Origin: Alphaproteobacteria bacterium
Lineage (GTDB): Bacteria; Pseudomonadota; Alphaproteobacteria; UBA828
Assembly (NCBI GenBank): GCA_030604165.1
Contig: JAUVWK010000142.1
Location: 1-7,061, forward strand
Direction of reading: 5' to 3'
Length of the DNA: 7,061 nucleotides
Positions 1 to 6,492 of this stretch are shown here, piece by piece. The notes beneath the pieces are model-generated. The model was not told the DNA's origin and did no database searches. It was given only the letters and a program-made list of their open reading frames with translations. The position numbers and the translations under genes were made by a program. Numbering within the stretch: position 1 is the stretch's first letter; every line of letters begins with the position of its first letter.

Positions 1-297
1 CCGGCGCACTGTCGAACGGCTGTCTCGAGTGCACCGACTGTCATGGCAGCGCCTACATGCGCAGGACGTGTGGCGCAGGGACGGCCCGCCGCCTACCCAC
101 CGCACAAGGCTGGGCGAGAAGGATACAAGTCCCAGCGAGCAGGGTGCGATATCGAAGCCAGGGGCACGCAAGTAGGGACCAGCCGGAGCCTTGCGCCAGG
201 CGCGCCCGTAGGCCGATTTAGGCACCAGATATTAGGTAAAAGTTACGTACAGCCGCCGGGTGGTGGAGCATGAACGGGGCTAACTCATTGAAAACGC
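1..297. other. Intergenic stretch without a convincing gene
   Basis: I see no supportable gene here. The longest plus-strand reading frame (43-273, 76 codons) has an unconvincing composition rich in Gly, Arg, Pro and Ala, no ribosome binding site and no recognisable motif. A minus-strand ATG at 42-44 opens a frame of about 14 codons that is still open at the left edge (MTVGALETAVRQCA). An AGG lies 7 bases upstream of it, so it could be the first codons of a gene beyond the window, but this cannot be decided from so few residues. The stretch lies directly 3' of the tRNA-Glu gene, a position where integrated elements often sit. No integrase fragment or long repeat of the tRNA end is visible. 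Confidence 0.5.
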
Positions 298-372
298 TGG
301 TGACCCCTACGGGAATTGAACCCGTGTCTCCACCTTGAAAGAGTGGTGTCCTAACCTCTAGACGAAGGGGTC
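298..372 (-). tRNA. tRNA-Glu (anticodon UUC), CCA encoded
   Basis: The reverse complement folds as a complete 75-base tRNA. The 7-bp acceptor stem pairs GACCCCT with AGGGGTC without mismatch. A discriminator A follows, then a genomically encoded CCA at 298-300. The T arm carries the canonical GGTTCAATTCC loop region. The anticodon stem pairs CCACT with GGTGG (one G-U), and the loop CTTTCAA places the anticodon TTC at plus positions 337-339, which reads the glutamate codons GAA and GAG. The gene lies 74 bp downstream of recJ on the same strand and appears to have its own promoter. Charged tRNA-Glu serves translation and, in alphaproteobacteria, is normally also the precursor for Gln-tRNA(Gln) by transamidation and for 5-aminolevulinate only in lineages using the C5 route. 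Identity is firm from the sequence. Confidence 0.97.
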
Positions 373-383
373 GCAGCCAGAGC

Positions 384-412
384 TATCTAGTCGGGCGGCC
401 CGGTAAAATCAA
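384..412 (-). promoter_or_regulatory. Candidate promoter of tRNA-Glu
   Basis: On the minus strand a -35-like TTGATT (412-407; four of six consensus bases) is separated by exactly 17 bases from TAGATA (389-384; three of six). This places the predicted transcript start near 377, about five bases before the mature tRNA 5' end, which is a common geometry for tRNA genes. The spacer is very GC-rich and contains the near-palindrome GGGCCGCCC. The hexamers are imperfect, so the call rests mainly on spacing and position. Confidence 0.42.
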
Positions 413-428
413 GGGCGAAAAAGCGCCC
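404..428 (-). terminator. Weak intrinsic terminator candidate after recJ
   Basis: The minus strand reads GGGCG, a six-base loop CTTTTT, then CGCCC (428-413), followed by the tail TTGATTTTA (412-404). The 5-bp all-GC stem and T-rich tail lie 19 bases beyond the recJ stop codon, the right place to end the hom-glpX-recJ transcript. The stem is short and the T tract is interrupted, so read-through into tRNA-Glu is possible. The tail overlaps the -35 element proposed for the tRNA. Confidence 0.35.
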
Positions 429-446
429 GTAATGGTGGGCTCGCGC

Positions 447-2255
447 TCAGCTCGGATGGGCGGCGTCGTGGATCACCAGCTGAACATCCTCGCGGTCGCG
501 CCAGCGGTCGAGCCGCAGATGGCCGGCCAGGTGCATCAGGCTGTCCTGGCCCGCCAGCAGCGCATGGCCGAGCGGCGCGTCCACCGAGCGGAAGGCGATC
601 GCCTTGAGGCGCCCCCCGGTGGCGCCAGCGAGGATGCAGCGGACATGGCCGCGCCCGACCACGTCGGCGCGTACGATACGCGCGTTGCTAAGGGCGAAAC
701 GCGGCTCGGCGTTGCCGGCGCCGAACGGCGCCAGGCGCTCCAGGGTCTCGACCAGCTCGTGGGTCGCCCCCTCGGTCGCCAGCGCGCCGTCGCAGCCGAG
801 GCTCGCGGTCTCCGTGGCGCGGGCGACATCGGGGGCGAGCCGCTCCAGCAGAAATTGGCCGAGCGCGGGGAACTTGTCTTCCTCGACCGTCAGCCCGGCC
901 GCCATGGGATGGCCGCCGCCATTGATCAGGAGCCCGGCCTGGCGGGCCGCGGTAACCGCGCCGCCGATATCGACGCCGGGGATCGAGCGGCAGGAGGCCT
1001 TGCCCACGCCGTCCTTGAACGCCGCCACCAGCGCCGGGCGGTCGTAGCGCTCCTTGAGCCGGCTCGCGATGATGCCGATCACACCTTCGTGCCAGCCGGC
1101 GCCGGCGGCGAGGATCACCGGCGAGCCCGAGGCGTCGCGGCCCTCGACTTGCGTCAGCGCGGCGTCGAGCATCTCGGCCTCGATCGCCTGGCGTTGCTTG
1201 TTGAGCATGTCGAGACGTGCGGCGAGGCTCGCCGCCTCGTCGGCGTCGCCGGTGGTCAGCAGGCGTACGCCAAGGTTCGATTCGCCGACCCGCCCGCCGG
1301 CATTGATACGGGGACCGAGGATGAAGCCGGCATGGTAGGTGCCGGGTCGGGCGTCGAGCCCGGCGACGTCCGCCAACGCGGCGAGGCCGAGATTGCCGCG
1401 CCCGGCGATGACCTTGAGGCCCTGCGTCACCAGCGGCCGGTTCAGTCCGGTCAACGGCACCACGTCGCACACCGTGCCGAGCGCCACCAGATCCAGCCAT
1501 TGCAGCAGGTCCGGCTCAGTGCGGCCCTGGTAGCGGCCGAGCTGGCGCAGGCGGCGGTTCACCGCCACCACCAGCAGGAAGGTCACGCCGACGGCGGCGA
1601 GCTGGCGGTGCGGGCTGCTTTCGTCCAGCCGGTTGGGGTTGATCACGGCATGCGCCCGCGGCAGCCGCGCCTCGGCGATATGGAGATCGACGAAGATGAC
1701 CTCGAGCCCGGCCTCGGCCGCGCGCGCCAACGGATCGAACGCGGACACCCCGCAATCGACGGTTACGATCACGCGGGCGCCCTGTTCGCCGAGCGTCAGC
1801 AAGGCCGGCGCGTTGGGGCCGTAGCCCTCGCGCGCCCGGTCTGGAATATGAACCAGCGTGCGGGCGCCGACGGCGCCCAGAAAACGTTGCAACAGCGCCG
1901 CCGAGGTGGCCCCGTCCACGTCGTAGTCGCCGAACACGGCGATCGCCTGGTCCGCCATCACGGCCTCTGCCAGGCGCGCGGCGGCGCGGTCCATGTCCAA
2001 GAGGTGCGAGGGGTCGGGCAGCGCCTCCCGCAGGGTGGGATTCAAGAAACTCTCGGCCTCCTCCGGCGCGATGCCGCGCGCCGCCAGCACGCGCCCGACG
2101 ACCTCGGGCAGATCGAAGCGCTGCGCCAGCGACAACCCGATGCGTTCGTCCGCGAGCCGCGCCCGCCAACGCTTGCCCGAAACGGAGCGCTCGACACCGA
2201 GAACCGCCGGGCCCGAAGCCGCGCTTGCGGTCCCCTCGGTCACGATAGGGGGCAC
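447..2255 (-). CDS. recJ: Single-stranded-DNA-specific exonuclease RecJ
   Basis: A 602-residue RecJ, close to the family's usual length. RecJ is a 5'-to-3' single-strand DNA exonuclease of the DHH superfamily that acts in RecF-pathway recombination, mismatch repair and base excision. Visible landmarks: GDYDVDG with Asp110, Asp112 and Asp114; VDCG with Asp167; the third motif at 190-192; VINPNR at 204-209; TVCDV with Asp264; the DHHA1 region with RINAGGR (316-322), GWHEGVIGIIASRL (387-400) and NGGGHPMAAG (445-454); and the C-terminal OB-fold segment starting near LAPFGAGN (508-515). The oddity is that the third motif reads Asp-Leu-His instead of Asp-His-His. The start is GTG; its G is the last base of the glpX TAG stop, giving a one-base overlap and probable translational coupling. 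A GAGG lies 10 bases upstream. Family assignment is secure; full activity is uncertain because of Leu191. Confidence 0.96.
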   Translation of the reverse strand: MPPIVTEGTASAASGPAVLGVERSVSGKRWRARLADERIGLSLAQRFDLPEVVGRVLAARGIAPEEAESFLNPTLREALPDPSHLLDMDRAAARLAEAVMADQAIAVFGDYDVDGATSAALLQRFLGAVGARTLVHIPDRAREGYGPNAPALLTLGEQGARVIVTVDCGVSAFDPLARAAEAGLEVIFVDLHIAEARLPRAHAVINPNRLDESSPHRQLAAVGVTFLLVVAVNRRLRQLGRYQGRTEPDLLQWLDLVALGTVCDVVPLTGLNRPLVTQGLKVIAGRGNLGLAALADVAGLDARPGTYHAGFILGPRINAGGRVGESNLGVRLLTTGDADEAASLAARLDMLNKQRQAIEAEMLDAALTQVEGRDASGSPVILAAGAGWHEGVIGIIASRLKERYDRPALVAAFKDGVGKASCRSIPGVDIGGAVTAARQAGLLINGGGHPMAAGLTVEEDKFPALGQFLLERLAPDVARATETASLGCDGALATEGATHELVETLERLAPFGAGNAEPRFALSNARIVRADVVGRGHVRCILAGATGGRLKAIAFRSVDAPLGHALLAGQDSLMHLAGHLRLDRWRDREDVQLVIHDAAHPS

Positions 2256-3244
2256 TAGGCCATGGCCTCGTCGGGCGCTTTCTTTCGCGTGAAGTCGTGC
2301 TCCGCTTCCACCAGCCGCAGCGTGCCGGTGGCCGAGCGCATGATCACCGAGTGGGTATTGGCGCCACCGGCGAAGCGGCGCACGCCCTTGAGCATGGCGC
2401 CATCGGTGACGCCGGTGGCGGCGAACATGACGTTGCCGCCGGCCAGCTCATGGAGGCCGTATTTGCGGTCTAGGTCCTCGATCCCCATACCGCGGGCCCG
2501 GCGCTTCTCTTCGTCGTTGCGAAACACCAAGCGTCCCATCATTTGGCCGCCGATACAACGCAGGGCCGCCGCGGCGAGCACCCCTTCGGGCGCGCCGCCG
2601 ATGCCGATATAGATGTCTACCGCGCGGTTGAGCCGCGTGGTCGCGATCACACCGGCGACATCGCCGTCGCGGATCAGCTGGATGCGCGCGCCGGTCTCGC
2701 GCACCTTGGCCACCAGCTCCTGGTGCCGCGGCCGGTCCAGGACAAGCACCACCAGATCGTTCACATCGCACTGCCTGGCCCGGGCCAGGCGGTCCAGGTT
2801 CTTGGCCGGTGGGTCGTCGAGATCGATCAGCTCGTCCGGCAGGCCGTCGCCGACCGCGATCTTGTCCATATAAACGTCGGGGGCGTTGAGAAAACCGCCC
2901 GCCTCGGCCATGGCCATGACGGCCAGCGCGTTCGGGCCCCCGGTGGCGCAGATCGTCGTGCCTTCGAGCGGGTCCAGGGCGATATCGACAGGGGGGCCGT
3001 TACGCGTGCCGACCTCCTCGCCGATGAACAGCATGGGCGCCTCGTCGCGTTCGCCCTCGCCGATCACGACCGTGCCTTGAATGTCGAGAATGTTGAGCGC
3101 GCGCCGCATGGCGTCGACCGCCGCCTGATCGGCGGCCCGTTCGTCGCCTCGGCCCATGAGACGAGACGCGGCGAGAGCCGCCGCTTCGGTGACGCGGACC
3201 GCGTCGAGGGCCAAATTACGATCCAGGGTGAGTTTTTCCGCCAT
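2255..3244 (-). CDS. glpX: Class II fructose-1,6-bisphosphatase
   Basis: A 329-residue GlpX-type enzyme that hydrolyses fructose 1,6-bisphosphate to fructose 6-phosphate in gluconeogenesis; some relatives also act on sedoheptulose 1,7-bisphosphate. By recalled alignment with E. coli GlpX, the metal and phosphate site residues are present: Asp39 in AADQ, Glu63 in IGEGE (61-65), Asp91 and Glu94 in DPLEGT (91-96), and Glu220 in GGAPEG (216-221). The IGEGERDEAPML (61-72) and PDVYMDKIAVGDG (122-134) blocks are typical. ATG is preceded by an AAGAGGGAG stretch that provides GAGG five bases from the start. It lies 85 bp downstream of hom and shares one base with the recJ start, so the three genes probably form one transcript. 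The protein is soluble and cytoplasmic, with no sign of damage. Confidence 0.97.
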   Translation of the reverse strand: MAEKLTLDRNLALDAVRVTEAAALAASRLMGRGDERAADQAAVDAMRRALNILDIQGTVVIGEGERDEAPMLFIGEEVGTRNGPPVDIALDPLEGTTICATGGPNALAVMAMAEAGGFLNAPDVYMDKIAVGDGLPDELIDLDDPPAKNLDRLARARQCDVNDLVVLVLDRPRHQELVAKVRETGARIQLIRDGDVAGVIATTRLNRAVDIYIGIGGAPEGVLAAAALRCIGGQMMGRLVFRNDEEKRRARGMGIEDLDRKYGLHELAGGNVMFAATGVTDGAMLKGVRRFAGGANTHSVIMRSATGTLRLVEAEHDFTRKKAPDEAMA

Positions 3245-3255
3245 GTCTCCCTCTT
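3245..3255 (-). promoter_or_regulatory. Ribosome binding site of glpX
   Basis: The minus strand reads AAGAGGGAGAC directly before ATG, with AAGAGG five bases from the start codon. This is the strongest Shine-Dalgarno match of the minus-strand genes here. It supports independent initiation of glpX despite its place inside an operon. Confidence 0.6.
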
Positions 3256-3329
3256 GATGCTGGTCGGTCGCGCCGCTCCCCCTCGCTTCGATCCCCCCCC
3301 TTTGGGTCGATTGGCCCGCACAGCTATCT

Positions 3330-4658
3330 TTATAGGGTCTCGATCCGGATCATGCACGGCGTTTCCAAGATGCTGCCCAACTTGGCCATCGCCGCCACCG
3401 CCCGGGTGACGGCCGCTTCCTCGGCTTCGTGGGTGGTCAGCACCACCGGCACCGCTTCGTCCGGGTCGCGCGCCCTTTGGATCATGGCCTCGACCGAAAC
3501 TTGCTGATCCCTGAGACAGGCCGCGATCTCGGCGATCACGCCGGGCCGATCGACCACCATCAAGCGGATGTAATAGGTGCCGACATGTTTGGCCATGGGC
3601 GCGAACGAGCGTGGGCTGAGCGATTTCGCCGGAACCGCGAAGGTCGGAACCATCTGGCCGCGAGCGATGTCGATCAGGTCGGCGACCACCGCGGACGCGG
3701 TCGGACCGGCGCCGGCGCCCGGCCCTTCGAACATGGTGGTGCCGACGAAATCGCCCTTCACCACCACGGCGTTGAAAACGCCGTCGACATGGGCGATGGG
3801 TGCGTTCTCGGGCACCATGCAGGGGTGCACGCGTTGCTCGATGCCATTCGGCGCGTCGCGCGCGATCGCCAGCAGCTTCATGCGATAGCCGAGCTCGAGC
3901 GCGTATTCGATATCGATCGCGTTGATGTGGCGGATGCCTTCGATATGGACGGCGTCGAAGTTGACCGGGCAGCCGAACACGACACTGGTCAGGATCGCCA
4001 GCTTGTGCGCGGCGTCGATGCCGTCGATGTCGGTCGCGGGGTCGGCTTCGGCGTAGCCCAGCCGCTGGGCCTCGTTCAGCACGGTCTCGAAGCTTTGAAC
4101 CTGCCCGCTGCGCACGCCGTCGTGCATCGCCGTCAGGATGTAGTTGCAGGTGCCGTTGAGGATGCCGTAGGCGCCTTCGATGCGATTGCCCGCCAGCCCC
4201 TCGCGCAGCGCCTTAATGATCGGGATGCCGCCGGCGACCGCGGCTTCATAGCCGAGATTTACTCCCGCCGCCTCGGCCGCCTGCGCGAGCGCGGTGCCAT
4301 GGTGCGCCAGCAGGGCCTTGTTGGCCGTGACCAAGTGCTTGCCATTGGCCAGCGCCGCCTCGCACAGCGCCAGAGCGGCGCCATCCGCGCCGCCGATCAG
4401 CTCGACCACCGCATCGACCTCGGTATCCGTGGCCAACGCCTCGGCGCGGTCGTGCCAGCGCAGCGCGGAGATCTCGACCTCCCGGGTTTTCCGGCGGTCG
4501 CGGGCGGAGACGGCAACCACCTCGATGCGCCGTCCGCAGCGCCGTTGCAAAAGCTCGCTCTGTTCCTGAAGGAGCTTAAGCGTGCCGCCACCGACCGTGC
4601 CGAGGCCCGCGACGCCGATGCGCAATGGCCCGGTCACGGATGTTTGGTCGGACGACAT
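3330..4658 (-). CDS. hom: Homoserine dehydrogenase with ACT domain
   Basis: A 442-residue monofunctional homoserine dehydrogenase, the usual length for forms with a C-terminal regulatory domain. It reduces aspartate semialdehyde to homoserine with NAD(P)H, the branch step to threonine and methionine. Residues 13-25 form the Rossmann nucleotide loop ending GLGTVGGG. TANKALLA (111-118) carries Lys114; NGTCNYIL (168-175) and GYAEADPATDIDGIDAAHK (201-219) form the substrate site, with Asp214 and Lys219 matching the conserved catalytic Asp and Lys. An ACT domain follows from about residue 361 (YYIRLMVVDRPGVIAEIA) and would be expected to mediate feedback inhibition, commonly by threonine. The ATG has only a weak Shine-Dalgarno match. 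It is the first gene of the hom-glpX-recJ group, and 121 bp separate it from the lipoprotein gene upstream. No aspartokinase domain is fused. Confidence 0.97.
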   Translation of the reverse strand: MSSDQTSVTGPLRIGVAGLGTVGGGTLKLLQEQSELLQRRCGRRIEVVAVSARDRRKTREVEISALRWHDRAEALATDTEVDAVVELIGGADGAALALCEAALANGKHLVTANKALLAHHGTALAQAAEAAGVNLGYEAAVAGGIPIIKALREGLAGNRIEGAYGILNGTCNYILTAMHDGVRSGQVQSFETVLNEAQRLGYAEADPATDIDGIDAAHKLAILTSVVFGCPVNFDAVHIEGIRHINAIDIEYALELGYRMKLLAIARDAPNGIEQRVHPCMVPENAPIAHVDGVFNAVVVKGDFVGTTMFEGPGAGAGPTASAVVADLIDIARGQMVPTFAVPAKSLSPRSFAPMAKHVGTYYIRLMVVDRPGVIAEIAACLRDQQVSVEAMIQRARDPDEAVPVVLTTHEAEEAAVTRAVAAMAKLGSILETPCMIRIETL

Positions 4659-4697
4659 ATTTGCTCGAGTGCGGTCTTAGGAAAATGCCGTGTTTTC

Positions 4698-4705
4698 ATA
4701 TTATC
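4698..4705 (-). promoter_or_regulatory. Possible -10 region upstream of hom
   Basis: The 121-bp gap between the lipoprotein stop and hom contains the most AT-rich patch of the neighbourhood (about 4691-4722). On the minus strand it reads GATAATAT, giving overlapping -10-like hexamers GATAAT and TAATAT. The transcript would start near 4691, some 30 bases before the hom ATG. No good -35 is found at 16-18 bases, so either an activator or another sigma factor would be needed, or this is not a promoter. Nearer the lipoprotein gene a GC hairpin (CGCCG/CGGCG, 4754-4769) has no T tract and is not called a terminator. Confidence 0.25.
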
Positions 4706-4779
4706 AAACGAAAAATCGATTCAGACGCATCGTGATTTGGGCTGGCTGCCCGGCGCCGTACACGCGGCGTTTGGCGTCT

Positions 4780-6324
4780 TCAATACTCGATGAAGATTTC
4801 GGCGCGGCGGTTTTCCGCCTCCCCGGCCGGCATGTACTCATAGGCGAGCGGCATGGTGTCGGATGCAGCCACGATTTGCAGCGCCTCGTACGCAACCCCG
4901 AGCCGGGCCAAGGCCACGGCCACGGCGTTGGCGCGGTCGACCGAAAGGCGGAAATTCACCAACTGGTGACGGCCGAGGTCCATATCGCGCGTCCGTCTGC
5001 TGGCGTGACCGACCACCCGTATTTGGCCGCCATATTTGCCGTGCAATTGCACGATTCGCTTGAGGTGGGTCCGCCCTTCCTTGGAGAGTTCGGCGGATCC
5101 GGCCGGAAACGAAATCGTGCCGGCCAGGAACGATATTTGCGACTGCACCGGCACCTGGTTCGGTGAAATTTCCGCCAACATGATGCGATCGGTGGTGACC
5201 GGAAGCGTCGTGCCCTGGGTCGTGCCAAGCGCCGGCTCGAGCAAGGCGCTGGTCGAGGGCATGTCCGCGTTCGACACGGCGACAGCGCTGCGCTGCCGGT
5301 CCGCGCGTTGCCGCGCCATGACCTCAGCCACCGCAGGGCGGCCCGACGCCTCGAACTGCGCGTTGAAGGCCGACTTGAAATCCGTCGCTCCCAGGGGGGC
5401 CGCAGAGACCGTAACGGCGCGCACAGGCTCCAGGCGTTTTGTCTCGGTCGTTATGGGCACGGGCACGGCTTCGTCTGCGTTCACGCGCATATCCGCGGGC
5501 CCCGCCCGGTCGGCGGCGCTAATCGACTGCTCGGCCTCGAGCAGGTCGAGTCGCGTCTGCGTCTCCGCCTTGATGCGCCGGTTGTCCGACAGCGTCGCCG
5601 CGGTCGTAAAGCCTTGCCGTTCCGCTTGCGGGATCTCCCGGGCCGCCAACACCGCCTCCGAGGCGGGCGCGATGCTCTGAATACGACGCTCCTCGGCAAG
5701 GCGTTCGGCCGCGGTCAGGTCCGATTGGGGCGCCAGGGCCACGGCTTCGCCGTCGACCCGGCGGCGTTCGGCAAGTTGGCCCGCACTGTCGAGCATCGCC
5801 TCCGGCGCGGCGGCGGCGTGGTCTGGCTCGTCGCGAATCTTCCTGAGCGGTTCGATCTCTACCGCCGGCGGGGCCTGGCCGGTATCCTCAGGCTGGAACG
5901 GTACGACCTCAAGCTCGCTCTCCGTGCTCGTCTCATATTGGCTGCGCAAGGTTTCGTCCGTGTAGCGGGCCTGGTCGCGGTCGGCGATGAGGCCCGCGGC
6001 CAGATCGTCGAACTCGTCCGGACTTGTCACCTCGCGGGGCGCGTCCGGCACTTCCGCGAGGGTCGGAAAATCCTCGCTGGCGCCGACGATCGCCGCTTCT
6101 TCCGCTCCCAGGACGCTCTCGCCTTCGGCGAAAATCACCTCGTCGTCCTCAATCAAGTCGGCGAGGCTTTCGTACCAGCTCACGGGATTGATGGCGTCGG
6201 GCAGCTCCGAGCAGGCGGCGAGGCTCAACGCCGCCGCGGCCATGGCAACGGCGCGCACGCCATGGCGAGCGCCACGCCCGGCTAGGCGGACAATCAGGTT
6301 TTGGCGTATGGTTCTTCTCGGCAT
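4780..6324 (-). CDS. Predicted outer-membrane lipoprotein with C-terminal OmpA-like domain
   Basis: A 514-residue protein, not a named family member that I recognise. Residues 1-24 are basic, about 25-37 are hydrophobic, and LAAC (35-38) is a good lipobox with Cys38 as the lipidated residue. The long n-region begins with Arg-Arg but does not match a twin-arginine motif well. After the Cys comes LPDAINPVSWYE, then a long acidic, Ala/Glu-rich, probably extended or coiled segment to about 395. It contains three related motifs ending in Arg-Arg-Ile/Val (179-190, 204-215, 241-251). Residues 403-514 are OmpA-like: TISFPAGSAELSKEG, VVGHAS, NFRLSVDRANAV and a terminal NRRAEI. Such domains usually bind peptidoglycan, so a tether between outer membrane and wall is inferred, but the usual Asp of GHxD is Ser442. 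GGGGAGAG lies 12 bases before the ATG, a rather long spacing. It is divergent from phaC. Confidence 0.85.
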   Translation of the reverse strand: MPRRTIRQNLIVRLAGRGARHGVRAVAMAAAALSLAACSELPDAINPVSWYESLADLIEDDEVIFAEGESVLGAEEAAIVGASEDFPTLAEVPDAPREVTSPDEFDDLAAGLIADRDQARYTDETLRSQYETSTESELEVVPFQPEDTGQAPPAVEIEPLRKIRDEPDHAAAAPEAMLDSAGQLAERRRVDGEAVALAPQSDLTAAERLAEERRIQSIAPASEAVLAAREIPQAERQGFTTAATLSDNRRIKAETQTRLDLLEAEQSISAADRAGPADMRVNADEAVPVPITTETKRLEPVRAVTVSAAPLGATDFKSAFNAQFEASGRPAVAEVMARQRADRQRSAVAVSNADMPSTSALLEPALGTTQGTTLPVTTDRIMLAEISPNQVPVQSQISFLAGTISFPAGSAELSKEGRTHLKRIVQLHGKYGGQIRVVGHASRRTRDMDLGRHQLVNFRLSVDRANAVAVALARLGVAYEALQIVAASDTMPLAYEYMPAGEAENRRAEIFIEY

Positions 6325-6353
6325 GCCTTGGATCGGCTCTCCCCGTGCCGACT

Positions 6354-6359
6354 ATTATC
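6354..6359 (-). promoter_or_regulatory. Possible -10 box of the lipoprotein gene
   Basis: The minus strand reads GATAAT, five of six bases of the -10 consensus, 29 bases before the lipoprotein ATG. It would start a transcript near 6347, just ahead of the GGGGAGAG ribosome-binding stretch (6337-6344). The -35 position holds only TGGCCC, a poor match. Support is therefore limited to the hexamer and its position. Confidence 0.3.
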
Positions 6360-6393
6360 TCCTATGTTTCAGGATTGGGCCATAGAAGCAACC

Positions 6394-6422
6394 TTGCCAG
6401 CATAGTTCAACAACAGTTTAAC
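6394..6422 (+). promoter_or_regulatory. Candidate sigma-70-type promoter of phaC
   Basis: TTGCCA (6394-6399; five of six bases of the -35 consensus) is followed after exactly 17 bases by TTTAAC (6417-6422; four of six of the -10). Transcription would begin near 6429, giving a leader of about 64 bases before the chosen phaC ATG. It is the best-matching promoter in the window and lies in the divergent region shared with the lipoprotein gene. Confidence 0.5.
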
Positions 6423-6480
6423 ATCGATCCGTATGCTGGGGGAAAATCAGCGTGCGCTGCACCTCGAACGCCGCGGCGAT

Positions 6481-6487
6481 AGGAAAG
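6481..6487 (+). promoter_or_regulatory. Ribosome binding site deciding the phaC start
   Basis: AGGAAAG lies five bases before the ATG at 6493 (AGGA eight bases before it). The in-frame ATG at 6433 has no Shine-Dalgarno sequence and would lie only a few bases from the predicted transcript start. This favours 6493 as the start of phaC. Confidence 0.6.
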
Positions 6488-6492
6488 ACTGT

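Noticed and set aside
43..273. 76-codon plus-strand open frame near the left edge
   Set aside because: No ribosome binding site, no motif, biased composition; likely chance.
432..2258. 608-codon plus-strand open frame antisense to recJ
   Set aside because: The minus strand encodes an intact RecJ over the same bases. The antisense frame is rich in Arg, Ala, Gly, Gln and His, has no recognisable motif, and is typical of shadow frames in high-GC DNA.
4632..4697. Short minus-strand frame (starts MKTRHFPKTALEQICRP) overlapping the hom start, as a possible leader peptide
   Set aside because: It is out of frame with hom, lacks a run of Thr, Ile or Met codons, and has no attenuator-like hairpin with a T tract.
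4754..4769. GC hairpin after the lipoprotein gene as a terminator
   Set aside because: The 5-bp stem is followed by GC-rich sequence and no T tract on the minus strand.
3429..4793. 454-codon plus-strand open frame antisense to hom
   Set aside because: It mirrors the codon pattern of hom, has no ribosome binding site or family features, and overlaps the well-supported homoserine dehydrogenase.
5308..6285. 325-codon plus-strand open frame antisense to the lipoprotein gene
   Set aside because: Arg/Leu/Gly-rich shadow frame. The minus-strand protein has a signal peptide, lipobox and OmpA-like domain, so it is the real gene.
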